NCBI RefSeq assembly: GCF_016124325.1
Contig: NZ_WGNY01000028.1
Location: 1 to 64,000 of the forward strand
DNA length: 64,000 bases
Origin: Phenylobacterium sp.
Lineage (GTDB): Bacteria > Pseudomonadota > Alphaproteobacteria > Caulobacterales > Caulobacteraceae
Direction: 5' to 3'
Within the stretch, counting starts at the first letter, position 1. Every line of letters starts with the position of its first letter. A program made the translations under genes and the position numbers. The notes beneath the pieces were generated by a model, which saw only the letters and a list, made by a program, of their open reading frames with translations, was not told the DNA's origin and did not search any database. Below, piece by piece: positions 49,764 to 57,481 of the stretch.

Positions 49764-49780
49764 CGTTTAAGTATTAAACG
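49764..49780. promoter_or_regulatory. A/T-rich inverted repeat before the UrcA gene
   Basis: CGTTTAA, GTA, TTAAACG: perfect 7-bp arms, 18 bases after the small-protein stop, inside an unusually A/T-rich stretch (49764-49800). It may be a regulator site or the terminator of the upstream gene. It does not fit the TTAA-N7-TTAA CtrA pattern. Confidence 0.4.
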
Positions 49781-49905
49781 TCTGTAATTATCTTAAATCT
49801 GCGTCATTACTCCGTATTCACGGGAGTTCCGACGAGCCTCGAAGTATTCGTTTCCCTGCCGGCGGACATCACCGCCGGAGCACAACCGCTTCGAGGGAAA
49901 CCGCC

Positions 49906-50223
49906 ATGATCAACGATATCGCCTCCCGCATCTCCGGCGCCGCCATGCTCGCCCTGGCCGCCCTGCCCATCGGCGCTCTGGCCACCGCGGCCCACGCCGA
50001 AACCCGCGTCGCCGTGGCCGACATCAACCTCCTGACCCCCGAGGGGGTGGCCACGTTCAACCAGCGCGCCGACGAGGCCGGCCGCAAGTACTGCATCACC
50101 GAGCGCAGCCTCGACCGCCACGCGGCCTGCGTCGCCGGTGTGAAGGCCGAACTGACCGAGAAGCTCGACGCGCTGCGCACCGCCCAGCTCGAGCAAGCTT
50201 CCCAGACCTTCGCCGCCCGCTAG
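49906..50223 (+). CDS. UrcA-family exported protein
   Basis: A 105-residue protein with a signal peptide (GAAMLALAALPIGALATAAHA-E). The mature part fits the UrcA family: VAVADINLLTPEGVATFNQRADEAGRKYC ... RHAACVAGVKAELTEKL, with the two conserved cysteines that likely form a disulfide. ATG 49906 follows CGAGGGAAACC. UrcA proteins are periplasmic, common in Caulobacterales and Sphingomonadales, and of unknown function. It stands alone, with an A/T-rich promoter region before it and a hairpin after it. Confidence 0.85.
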   Translation: MINDIASRISGAAMLALAALPIGALATAAHAETRVAVADINLLTPEGVATFNQRADEAGRKYCITERSLDRHAACVAGVKAELTEKLDALRTAQLEQASQTFAAR

Positions 50224-50253
50224 CTCTCCCTTCGAAGAGCGGACGTGCGAACG

Positions 50254-50280
50254 GGCCCGCGGCCGCCCCAGCCGCGGGCC
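50254..50280. terminator. Strong hairpin between convergent urcA-type and pirin genes
   Basis: GGCCCGCGGC (50254-50263), seven-base loop, GCCGCGGGCC (50271-50280). A perfect 10-bp stem in the gap between the two convergent genes, so it can stop both transcripts. It has no T run. Confidence 0.65.
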
Positions 50281-50302
50281 TAATCGCATCAGGACGGCAG
50301 GC

Positions 50303-51001
50303 TCAGGCCGCGTCCACCAGCACGACTTCGGCGTCTTCCAGCGCCGTAACCTTCAGGACCTCTTCGTCCTTCACCGCCACGCCGTCCCGGGCGTCCAGCC
50401 GGACCCCGTTGACCTCCACGGCGCCGCTCGCCGGCACCAGATAGGCGCGCCGGTCCTTGCCCAACCGGTACTCGGCGCTCTCGCCGGCCTTGAGCGTGGC
50501 GCCGGCCACCCGCGCGTCGGTGCGGATCTCCAGCGCGTCGTCGTCGCCCGCCACGCCGCTGGCCAGGGTGACGAACTTTCCGGCCCGGTCGCCCTTGGGG
50601 AAGGGCCTCGCCCCCCAGCGGGGCGCGCCGCCGCGCGAGGTGGGCTCGATCCAGATCTGGAAGATCCGGGTCGTTTCAGGCTCCAGATTGTATTCCGCGT
50701 GGCGGATGCCGGTTCCGGCGCTCATCACCTGCACGTCGCCGGCGGCGGTGCGGCCCATGTTGCCCAGGTTGTCCTGGTGGGTGATCGCGCCCTGCCGGAC
50801 GTAGGTGATGATCTCCATGTCGGCGTGCGGATGCGGCGGGAAGCCGGAGTCCGGAGCGATCTCGTCGTCGTTCCACACCCGGATCGGGCCCCAGCCCATG
50901 CGGGCCGGATCGTGATAGCCCGCGAACGAGAAGTGGTGGCGGGCCTTCAGCCAGCCGTGGTCGGCGCCGCCGAGGCGCGAGAAGGGTCTGCGTTCGATCA
51001 T
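50303..51001 (-). CDS. Pirin-family protein
   Basis: A 232-residue bicupin. FPPHPHADMEIITYVRQGAITHQDNLGN contains the metal-binding His-His...His pattern and GTGIRHAEYN supplies the last ligand region, as in YhhW-type quercetin 2,3-dioxygenases. The C-terminal cupin is degenerate, as usual. Start ATG 51001 follows GGGAG. Pirins act as iron-dependent dioxygenases or redox-linked co-regulators. It diverges from the crystallin-fold gene and shares a 205-base promoter region with it. Confidence 0.92.
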   Translation of the reverse strand: MIERRPFSRLGGADHGWLKARHHFSFAGYHDPARMGWGPIRVWNDDEIAPDSGFPPHPHADMEIITYVRQGAITHQDNLGNMGRTAAGDVQVMSAGTGIRHAEYNLEPETTRIFQIWIEPTSRGGAPRWGARPFPKGDRAGKFVTLASGVAGDDDALEIRTDARVAGATLKAGESAEYRLGKDRRAYLVPASGAVEVNGVRLDARDGVAVKDEEVLKVTALEDAEVVLVDAA

Positions 51002-51206
51002 CGGTCATCTCCCGGGGCGCGAACTGACGCGCCGCTTTCGAGATCCAAGATAGTCTCGCTTCGGCGGCGATAAACCGGGCGTCTCGCATAAGATTATCGC
51101 TCAACGGGAATCAATCCTCTCGCTGACCCGAACCTGTGATGGAGCTTCACCGCGGGTTCATGCAGCGCCGGCTCTTCTCGCCCTGCAACCGGCTGAGGAG
51201 GCGGAC

Positions 51207-51809
51207 ATGACGACCAAGACCCCGTGGATCGTGGCGGCGGCCCTGGCGCTCGCGGTGGCGGGCCAGGCCCAGGCCCAGCCGCGCGGCGCGCCGACCGCGA
51301 CGCTCTACGAGTTCCGCAACTTCCAGGGCCGGTCCATCACTATCACCCAGCCGACCGCCGACCTCGGCGACTGGCGGTTCAACGACCGCGCCCAGAGCGC
51401 GCGCTTCCAGGGCCGTTGGCGTATCTGCGAGCACGACGACTACAAGGGCCGCTGCCAGGAGGTGAGCGGCGACGTGGCCGACCTCACCACCTACGGCCTG
51501 ATGGGCCAGATCTCGTCGATCGAACCCGCCCTGCGCGGTCCCGGCGGCCCGGGCGGCTACTACCCCGATCGCCGACCGGATGGGCGCGGCGTGGAGGGGA
51601 CCCGCACGGTGTTCTTCCCGCGGCCGACGATCGGCGGGCTCGACGTGGCGGCGGGCGACCGCGGCGCCGACGTCTATTGCCGCCGCCAGGGCCTGGGCTC
51701 GGCCATCTGGTACGACTCGAGCGAGCGGGCCCGCCAGGCCGTGGGACCCGACGGCGAGCTCACCGGCCGGTCCACCGTGCTGCGCGACCTGCTCTGCCGT
51801 AGGTATTGA
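51207..51809 (+). CDS. Beta/gamma-crystallin-fold exported protein
   Basis: A 200-residue protein with a signal peptide (IVAAALALAVAGQAQA-Q). It carries two Greek-key motifs: ATLYEFRNFQGRSITITQPTADLG...SARF and WRICEHDDYKGRCQEVSGDVADLTTYGLMGQISSIEP. The Y/F...F.G and the DLxxxGLxxxISSI segments are the crystallin signature. A C-terminal ~65-residue extension with two cysteines (DVYCRRQGLG..., DLLCRRY) is extra. AGGAGG precedes the ATG. Microbial members bind calcium and sit in the envelope. Role unknown. Confidence 0.85.
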   Translation: MTTKTPWIVAAALALAVAGQAQAQPRGAPTATLYEFRNFQGRSITITQPTADLGDWRFNDRAQSARFQGRWRICEHDDYKGRCQEVSGDVADLTTYGLMGQISSIEPALRGPGGPGGYYPDRRPDGRGVEGTRTVFFPRPTIGGLDVAAGDRGADVYCRRQGLGSAIWYDSSERARQAVGPDGELTGRSTVLRDLLCRRY

Positions 51810-51862
51810 CGGCCGCGCGCCGCCTTGGCCCTGTCTGCGGGAACGGGCGGGCGGAGGCGCGG

Positions 51863-52672
51863 ATGCTTCGGACGACAGGTTTGGCGGCGGCGGCGATCCT
51901 GTTGGCGGCCGCCGCGCCCGCCTCCGGCGGCTGGCGGGCGCTGGACCCTGAGAACACCCTGGTGATCGACACCACCAAGGGCCGCATCGTCGTGGAGCTG
52001 CGGCCGGACTTCGCGCCGAAGGGCGTGGAGCGGATCAAGCTGCTGGCGCGGGAGGGCGTCTACGACGGCCTGCTGTTCCATCGCGTGATCGACGGCTTCG
52101 TCGACCAGACGGGCAACCCCGACAATCACGACGGCGGGGCCTCGACCCACCCCGACCTGCCGCCCGAGTTCACCTTCCGCATCCCGCCGGAGACCGCGGC
52201 CATCGTCGTCGAACGCAGCGACGCGCGCGAGGGCTTCGTGGGCGCGACGCCGTTCCAGGCGGTCTCGGCCGCGGAGCAGGCTCGGGCCTCGGATGGCCGT
52301 TTGCGCGGCTGGGGCGCCTATTGCGCAGGCGTCATGGGTATGGGCCGCCAGGCCGATCCGGGCAGCGCCAACAGCGAGATCTTCTTCATGCGGGAGCCGG
52401 CGCGCCGGCTCGACCACGACTACACGGTGACCGGCCGGGTCGTGGTGGGGCTGGAGGTTGCGCGCGCGGTGGCGATCGGGGAGCCGCCCGTCGCGGCCGA
52501 CCGCATGATCCGCGTCAGGGTCGCCGCCGACCTGCCCGAGGCCGAGCGCCCGGTCGTCGAGGTCGAGGATGAGAAGAGCGCAGGTTTCCGATCGAAGGTC
52601 GCGGCGCAGAAACAGGCAAAAGGCCCGGCCTTCTCGATCTGCGACGTGGAACTACGTTCTCGTATAAGGTGA
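51863..52672 (+). CDS. Cyclophilin-type peptidyl-prolyl isomerase, exported
   Basis: A 269-residue protein with a signal peptide (LAAAAILLAAAAPASG). The cyclophilin domain is TTKGRIVVELRPDFAPKGVERIKLLAREGVYDGLLFHRVIDGFVDQTGNP, then AGVMGMGRQADPGSANSEIFFM and HDYTVTGRVVVGLEVA. FHRV and SEIFFM keep the active-site pattern. A ~50-residue insert (PPEFTFRIPPETAAIVVERSDAREGFVGATPFQ) makes it longer than the minimal fold, a known variant. ATG 51863 is supported by GGAGG six bases away. Acts on periplasmic protein folding. Confidence 0.9.
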   Translation: MLRTTGLAAAAILLAAAAPASGGWRALDPENTLVIDTTKGRIVVELRPDFAPKGVERIKLLAREGVYDGLLFHRVIDGFVDQTGNPDNHDGGASTHPDLPPEFTFRIPPETAAIVVERSDAREGFVGATPFQAVSAAEQARASDGRLRGWGAYCAGVMGMGRQADPGSANSEIFFMREPARRLDHDYTVTGRVVVGLEVARAVAIGEPPVAADRMIRVRVAADLPEAERPVVEVEDEKSAGFRSKVAAQKQAKGPAFSICDVELRSRIR

Positions 52673-52757
52673 GCGTGCCTGCGACGATACGCGCAATTGT
52701 TGCATCGTCGAACCCCCGCTAACCAGCCAAAGTCGGGAAGACGGGGCCCCTAACTCC

Positions 52758-52934
52758 ATGCGTTACGAAGTCGTCGAAGAGCTTGGCGAGTGGATCGTCC
52801 GCAACGAAGGCGGCGAGCTGGCGCGCTACGAAGACCAGGATCACGCGTTGCAGGACGTCGCCGATCGCCTGCGGGACGCCGATACGGCGGAACCCGCGTC
52901 GCTCTCGGTCCGCTACAGCCGCAAGGCGGGCTGA
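52758..52934 (+). CDS. Small hypothetical protein, DUF2188-like
   Basis: A 58-residue frame (ATG 52758 to TGA 52934): YEVVEELGEWIVRNEGGELARYEDQDHALQDVADRLRDADT, then a short basic tail. The beta hairpin plus helix layout (W-I/V...GG...Y....D/H-AL) mirrors the 49537 product. Coding support: sensible amino-acid mix and GC-rich third positions. No clear ribosome site is seen in CCCCTAACTCC before the ATG, so the mRNA may be leaderless or the start may differ. Function unknown. Confidence 0.65.
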   Translation: MRYEVVEELGEWIVRNEGGELARYEDQDHALQDVADRLRDADTAEPASLSVRYSRKAG

Positions 52935-52948
52935 CCAAAGCGCTTGCT

Positions 52949-52995
52949 CCGCGGCTTGGCCGCGGGCCAGATCGCTCCGTGCAGCCACGGAGCGA
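52949..52995 (+). promoter_or_regulatory. Tandem hairpins in the symporter leader, second one covers the ribosome site
   Basis: First stem: CCGCGGC (52949-52955), TTG, GCCGCGG (52959-52965). Second stem: TCGCTCCGT (52972-52980), loop GCAGCC, ACGGAGCGA (52987-52995). The second stem is nine perfect pairs and contains the GGAG (52989-52992) that serves the TTG start at 53002. Translation would need this stem opened, so a control element is possible. Confidence 0.55.
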
Positions 52996-53001
52996 GCGAA
53001 G

Positions 53002-54264
53002 TTGAATTTCCTGAAATCCCTGAGCGTACAGGTGCTGATCGCGCTCGCGCTCAGCCTGGCCGTGGGCGCGTTCGCCGCGGCGTACGGCGGGGAGGGCGTG
53101 CGCCGGATCATCGAAGGCGTCGAGGCGTTGGGCGGGCTGTGGCTCAATGCGCTGCGCATGACCGTGGTGCCGCTGATCTTCGCGGTGCTCGTCACCGGCA
53201 TCGCCCAGGTCTCCGACGCGGCCGCCACGGGGCGGCTGGCGATGCGCGCGGTGGGCCTGTTCCTCGTGCTGCTGCTGGTGTCCGCGGTCACCGCCGTGCT
53301 GCTGGTCAACGGCGTGCTGGCGCTCTGGCCGGTCAGCGAGGCCGCGTCCACGGCCCTGCGCGCGGGCGCCCAGGCTCCGCCGGCGGGCGCGGCCACGGCT
53401 CCCGACTTCGCCGAGTGGGTCAAGACGCTCGCGCCCGCCAATCCGATCAAGGCGGCGGCGGACGACGCCGTGCTGCCCGTCGTGGTGTTCGCGGTCTTCG
53501 TGGGCTTTGCGCTCACCCGCCTGCCCGACGGCCGGGGACGGACCCTGATCGAGGTGTTCCAGGCGCTGGGCGACGCCATGATCATTATCGTGCGCTGGGT
53601 CCTGATGGTGGCGCCGGCGGGCGTCTTCGCGCTCGGCCTGGGCGTCGGCCTGCGCGCGGGCGCCGCCGCCGCGGGCGTGCTGGGCCACTACATCGCCGTC
53701 GCCTGCTCGGCCGGGATTGCGATCACCGTGATCGCCTATGTGCTGGCGGTGACCGTCGGGCGCGTGCCGCTTGGCCGCTGGGCCAGGGCCTCGTCGCCGG
53801 TCCTGGCGACCGCCTTCGCCACCCAGTCGTCCCTGGCCTGCCTGCCGGCGATGATCGAGCGCTCGCAGGACGAGCTGGGCGTGCCGGCCCGCATCGCCGA
53901 CCTCGTGCTGCCGCTGGCCGTGGCGGTCTTCCGCTTCACCAGCCCGGCGGTGAACCTCGCCGTCTGCATCTTCGTGGCGAAGGTCTACGGGATCGAGCCC
54001 ACGCTGCTGCAATACGCCGGTGGGGTAGCGGTGGCGCTTGCGGTCAGCGTGGGCTCTGTGGGCCTGCCGGGGCAGGTCTCCTTCATCGTCAGCGTCGCCC
54101 CGATCTGCTTTGCGCTGGGCCTGCCGATCGACCTTCTGCCGATCCTGCTGGCCGTCGAGGTGGCGCCGGACATCTTCCGCACCCTGGGCAACGTGGCCGG
54201 CGACATGGCTGTGACCGCGATCCTGGCGCGCGACGAGGGCGAGGACGCTCAGGCGGCGGCCTGA
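53002..54264 (+). CDS. Dicarboxylate/amino acid:cation symporter (DAACS family)
   Basis: A 420-residue inner-membrane transporter of the GltP/DctA type. WLNALRMTVVPLIFAVLVTGIAQ is the conserved helix 2 region, FATQSSLACLPAMIE corresponds to the first hairpin serine-rich loop, and VFRFTSPAVNLAVCIFVAK stands where the usual NMDG-type motif of helix 7 lies. Helix 7 here lacks the canonical NMDG, so substrate or ion coupling may differ. No ATG fits; TTG 53002 has GGAG nine bases before it, within a hairpin. Its 3' end overlaps the convergent PEP-CTERM gene by 16 bases. Confidence 0.85.
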   Translation: MNFLKSLSVQVLIALALSLAVGAFAAAYGGEGVRRIIEGVEALGGLWLNALRMTVVPLIFAVLVTGIAQVSDAAATGRLAMRAVGLFLVLLLVSAVTAVLLVNGVLALWPVSEAASTALRAGAQAPPAGAATAPDFAEWVKTLAPANPIKAAADDAVLPVVVFAVFVGFALTRLPDGRGRTLIEVFQALGDAMIIIVRWVLMVAPAGVFALGLGVGLRAGAAAAGVLGHYIAVACSAGIAITVIAYVLAVTVGRVPLGRWARASSPVLATAFATQSSLACLPAMIERSQDELGVPARIADLVLPLAVAVFRFTSPAVNLAVCIFVAKVYGIEPTLLQYAGGVAVALAVSVGSVGLPGQVSFIVSVAPICFALGLPIDLLPILLAVEVAPDIFRTLGNVAGDMAVTAILARDEGEDAQAAA

Positions 54265-54776
54265 CGCGCGCCCCGCCGCCGCGCCCGCAGGCAGGCGCCA
54301 GCCGCCCCGAAGCCCAGGAGCATCAGGGCCCAGGCGGCGGGTTCCGGAACGCCGCCGGTCACCTCGGTGATCCTCAGAATGGTGTCGCCGGCGTTGTTGG
54401 GGACGTAGGGCCTGAGCAGGAAGGCGCCGGTCTTGATCGTCGGGCTTGTCGTGCTTCCAAAGTACAGGTGGAGCCCGTAAGCCGCGAAGAGCGCGCTGCC
54501 ACCTGGCGCATTGTCCAATTCCAGCGCCCTGCTGTCGGTGAAGAAGGTCACGTTCGCCGACGGGCCTTCGGCGTCCTGGAACGTTCCCGGCACGCCGATC
54601 AGAGTGAAGGTGCTCCAGGTGGAGACGTCCGGCGTCGGATTGGAATCGATCAGGAAGGTGGCGGAATATCCGCCCGTGAGCGTGAACAGGAGCTGGGCCG
54701 CCTGCGCCTGAGCGCCGAAGGCCAGCGCGCCGGCGAAGGCCGCAGCCCCGACCGATCTGGATAACCACCCCATCAT
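54249..54776 (-). CDS. PEPxxWA-CTERM sorting-domain protein
   Basis: A 175-residue secreted protein with a signal peptide (VGAAAFAGALAFGAQAQA). The mature part is beta-rich with little sequence identity to known families (LLFTLTGGYSATFLIDSNPTPDVSTWSTFTL...). The C-terminus is VPEPAAWALMLLGFGAAGACLRARRR: a PEP motif, one hydrophobic span and a basic tail, the PEP-CTERM tag cut by exosortase/XrtA-type enzymes. Starts: adjacent ATGs at 54776 and 54773 behind AGGGGGTAGGA. No exosortase is in the window. Probably an envelope or matrix protein. Confidence 0.88.
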   Translation of the reverse strand: MMGWLSRSVGAAAFAGALAFGAQAQAAQLLFTLTGGYSATFLIDSNPTPDVSTWSTFTLIGVPGTFQDAEGPSANVTFFTDSRALELDNAPGGSALFAAYGLHLYFGSTTSPTIKTGAFLLRPYVPNNAGDTILRITEVTGGVPEPAAWALMLLGFGAAGACLRARRRGARQAAA

Positions 54777-54967
54777 CTGTCCTACCCCCTGAACGCGGCC
54801 CGATCGCACCCCGCGACCGTCCGCGACGTCGGAGAGACGATCCCACAGGCGCGCACGCCGAATCCCGGAGGACTCCCGATGGAATCCTGATGGCTCTCCC
54901 AAGTGGTTGATTGACCTGGCATTGACCAGCTCTGACGTGACCTTGGGACCGGGCTCATGCCACCCCA

Positions 54968-56611
54968 TTGATTACATTCGCCGTTCTGTCGAAGATCGGG
55001 TCGGTGGATGAGCGACGTGAAGAGATTTCGCCGGGCCGACGCCAAATCGCCGGCTTTCGGGTCGGCGCCTTCGAGGCGGAGCCGCAGCGCAACGAACTGA
55101 GGCTCGACGGCGAACGCCATCCCGTCGAGCCGCTGGTCATGGACGTGCTTTGCTACCTCGCCGACCGCGCCGGCGAGATCGCGACGCGCGACGAGCTGAT
55201 CGACCACGTCTGGTTCTTCAATCCCGCCGCCGACGAGAGCCTTACCCGCGCCATCTCGCTGCTGCGCCGCGTCTTCGCCCGCGACGCCGCCGGCGGGCCC
55301 TATATCCAGACGGTCTGGACGCGAGGCTATGTGCTGGTCGCGGAGGTCCATCGCCAGGGTGCGGCGCCGGCGGTCCGGACCTTCGCGGGGACGCCCGAAC
55401 TGGAGACCGGGTATTCGGTCGGGGTGCTCGGCTTCCACAGCAATTCACCAGCCCCCGATGACGCCTTCCTCGCCGACGGCATCACCCGCGACCTGACGAT
55501 GCTGCTCTCGCGCGTACCGCGACTGCGGGTGGCGGCCTACAGCTCGGCCGCGCGGGTCGACGAGCGGACGATGGGCCTCGACGAGATTTCCGCCCGCCTC
55601 GGCGCGCGCTACCTGGTCTCGGGCTCGATCAGCCGTCAGGGCTCGGATTTCCAGGTGCGCGCGGCGCTGATGGACGCAATGGACGACGCCCAGGTCTGGG
55701 CCCAGCGGATCGACGCGCCGCTCGAAGAGTTCTTCGCCGTTCAGGACCGGCTCATCCTCGATATCTCCACCTCGATCATCAGTGCGTTGCAGGTGTCGCT
55801 GAGCGCGGCGATGCGGGGGCGGCGGCCCTTCCAGCTCGGCGCCTACGAACTGGTCCAGCGCGCGGAGGCCCTGCGGCTCAACTACAATCGCCAGACCGCC
55901 CTGGAGATCGTCAGCCTCCTGGACCAGGCCCTGGAGATCGATCCGGCCGACGCCGCCGTTCACGCCGCGCTGGCCGTCCAGCACACCCAGAACATCGTCA
56001 GCAACTTCGCCGGTTCGGCGGCCGAGACGTTCCCCCTGGCCAAGCGCCACGTCGAGACCGCGCTGGGCCTCGCGCCGCGCGACCCTGACGTACTGGCCGC
56101 CGCGGGCATCGCGGCCGCGATGATGGGCAATGCGCGGCTCGCGGTCCGTCATCTGGAGCAGGCCGCCGACCTCGATCCCAACAATCCACACACGCTCGCC
56201 GTCCTGGGGTGGCAGCAGTGCTGGGTGGAGGGGACGCCGACCGGCCGCGAGCTGATCGAGACCGCCGAGCGACGCGCGCCGCATCATCCCCGTTTCGCGC
56301 TTTGGGCCCATTACCGCGGACATTGCGAGATACGGCTGGGCGATCCCGAAGCGGCGATCGCCGCCTATCGCGACTGCGTCGAGCGCAACCCGAACTACAG
56401 CCTCAACCTGGTCACCCTGGCGGCTGCTCTCGCGTTCGTCGGCGAGGCCGCAGAGGCGCGCAGGGTCATCGCGACGGTTCGCGAGATCGCGCCGCGCTAT
56501 CACTCGGACGACTACGAGCGGCTGGCGCGGCGCATGGTCTACTGGTTCGGGCCGGACCCGAGCCGCGACGCGATGATCGGCGCGCTGCGCAGCGCCTGGT
56601 CCGAGGCCTGA
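54968..56611 (+). CDS. Winged-helix (OmpR/CadC-type) regulator with TPR-like C-terminus
   Basis: A 547-residue protein. The N-terminal Trans_reg_C domain is about 30-125 (VGAFEAEPQRNELRLDGERHPVEPLVMDVLCYLADRAGEIATRDELIDHVW ... IQTVWTRGYVLVAEV). Next comes a domain of the kind found with adenylate-cyclase/TolB-like regulators (SVGVLGFHSN..., LGARYLVSGSISRQGSDFQVRAALMDA..VWAQRID). TPR-like helical repeats follow (about 290-520). No membrane span separates them, unlike CadC, so it is soluble. Start TTG 54968 or GTG 55004 is uncertain. It diverges from the PEP-CTERM gene and could control it. Confidence 0.87.
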   Translation: MITFAVLSKIGSVDERREEISPGRRQIAGFRVGAFEAEPQRNELRLDGERHPVEPLVMDVLCYLADRAGEIATRDELIDHVWFFNPAADESLTRAISLLRRVFARDAAGGPYIQTVWTRGYVLVAEVHRQGAAPAVRTFAGTPELETGYSVGVLGFHSNSPAPDDAFLADGITRDLTMLLSRVPRLRVAAYSSAARVDERTMGLDEISARLGARYLVSGSISRQGSDFQVRAALMDAMDDAQVWAQRIDAPLEEFFAVQDRLILDISTSIISALQVSLSAAMRGRRPFQLGAYELVQRAEALRLNYNRQTALEIVSLLDQALEIDPADAAVHAALAVQHTQNIVSNFAGSAAETFPLAKRHVETALGLAPRDPDVLAAAGIAAAMMGNARLAVRHLEQAADLDPNNPHTLAVLGWQQCWVEGTPTGRELIETAERRAPHHPRFALWAHYRGHCEIRLGDPEAAIAAYRDCVERNPNYSLNLVTLAAALAFVGEAAEARRVIATVREIAPRYHSDDYERLARRMVYWFGPDPSRDAMIGALRSAWSEA

Positions 56612-56658
56612 TCACGGCCGCTCGCCAAGCTTGAGCGGTTCGGGCATGTTCCCGCGCC

Positions 56659-57435
56659 ATGCCAAATGAACCCTTCTTTCGAAAAACGGACGGCCGTTTC
56701 CTGCCCACCCGCGCGGGCGTCGGCCCGTGGAACAAGGACTCGCTCCACGGCCGGCTGATCATCGGCCTGCTGGGCGCCGAGATCGAGCGCCAGTACCGTA
56801 CGCCCGAGTACATGCCCGCGCGGCTGACGGTCGACATGTACCGCCTGCCCGACCTGTCGCCGATCGAGGTCGTGACCCGCGTGGTCAAGGACGGCTATCG
56901 CATCAAGGTGGTCGACGCCGAGTTCATCTCCGGCGGCCAGAGCGCCGGGCGGGCCACCTGCCAACTCCTGCGCCGCACCGAGAACCCGCCGGGCAATGTC
57001 TGGACGCCGCCCGCCTGGGACGCGCCCAAGCCAGCCGACATCCCCGAGCCCCAGGACCGCCGCGCCGGCATGGGCGGCATGTGGGCCATGCGCCCGATCT
57101 CCGGCGCCTTCGGCTCGCTGGGCGTGCGCAAGACCTGGATGGCCGAGGTGCGCGAACTGGTCGAGGGCGAGCCGTTCACGCCCTTCGCCCGCGTGGCCAC
57201 CGCGGCCGACTTCGCCAGTCCCTTCGCCAACGCCGGCGACCAGGGCCTGGGCTACATCAACACCGACCTCACCCTCTACCTCCACCGCGAGCCGGTGACG
57301 GAGTGGGTGGGCTTCGAGGTGATCAACCATGGCGCCAGCGACGGCGTCGCGATCGGTGAGTGCTTGATCCACGACGAGCGGGGCCCCATCGGCTCGGCGA
57401 GCTGCACGGCCCTGGCGCAGAAGCGCAAGGTTTAG
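56659..57435 (+). CDS. Acyl-CoA thioesterase-like double-hotdog protein
   Basis: A 258-residue protein with two hotdog units. The first is PWNKDSLHGRLIIGLLGAEIERQY ... ARLTVDMYRLPDLSPIEVVTRVVKDGYRIKVVDAEFISGGQSAGRATCQLLR. The second ends NTDLTLYLHREPVTEWVGFEVINHGASDGVAIGECLIHDERGPIGSASCTALAQ. That is the TesB/4HBT_3-type arrangement, and the final DERGPIGSASCTAL is typical. It hydrolyses acyl-CoAs to free acid and CoA. No signal peptide. It lies 46 bases before the PhoPQ-related gene. Confidence 0.88.
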   Translation: MPNEPFFRKTDGRFLPTRAGVGPWNKDSLHGRLIIGLLGAEIERQYRTPEYMPARLTVDMYRLPDLSPIEVVTRVVKDGYRIKVVDAEFISGGQSAGRATCQLLRRTENPPGNVWTPPAWDAPKPADIPEPQDRRAGMGGMWAMRPISGAFGSLGVRKTWMAEVRELVEGEPFTPFARVATAADFASPFANAGDQGLGYINTDLTLYLHREPVTEWVGFEVINHGASDGVAIGECLIHDERGPIGSASCTALAQKRKV

Positions 57436-57481
57436 GTAGGCTCCCGCCCAAGGGCCGCCGACAGGCCCGAGGGAGGCGACG

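Noticed and set aside
49764-49800. CtrA-type binding site
   Set aside because: TTAA elements are present but spaced three bases apart, not the TTAA-N7-TTAA expected for CtrA.
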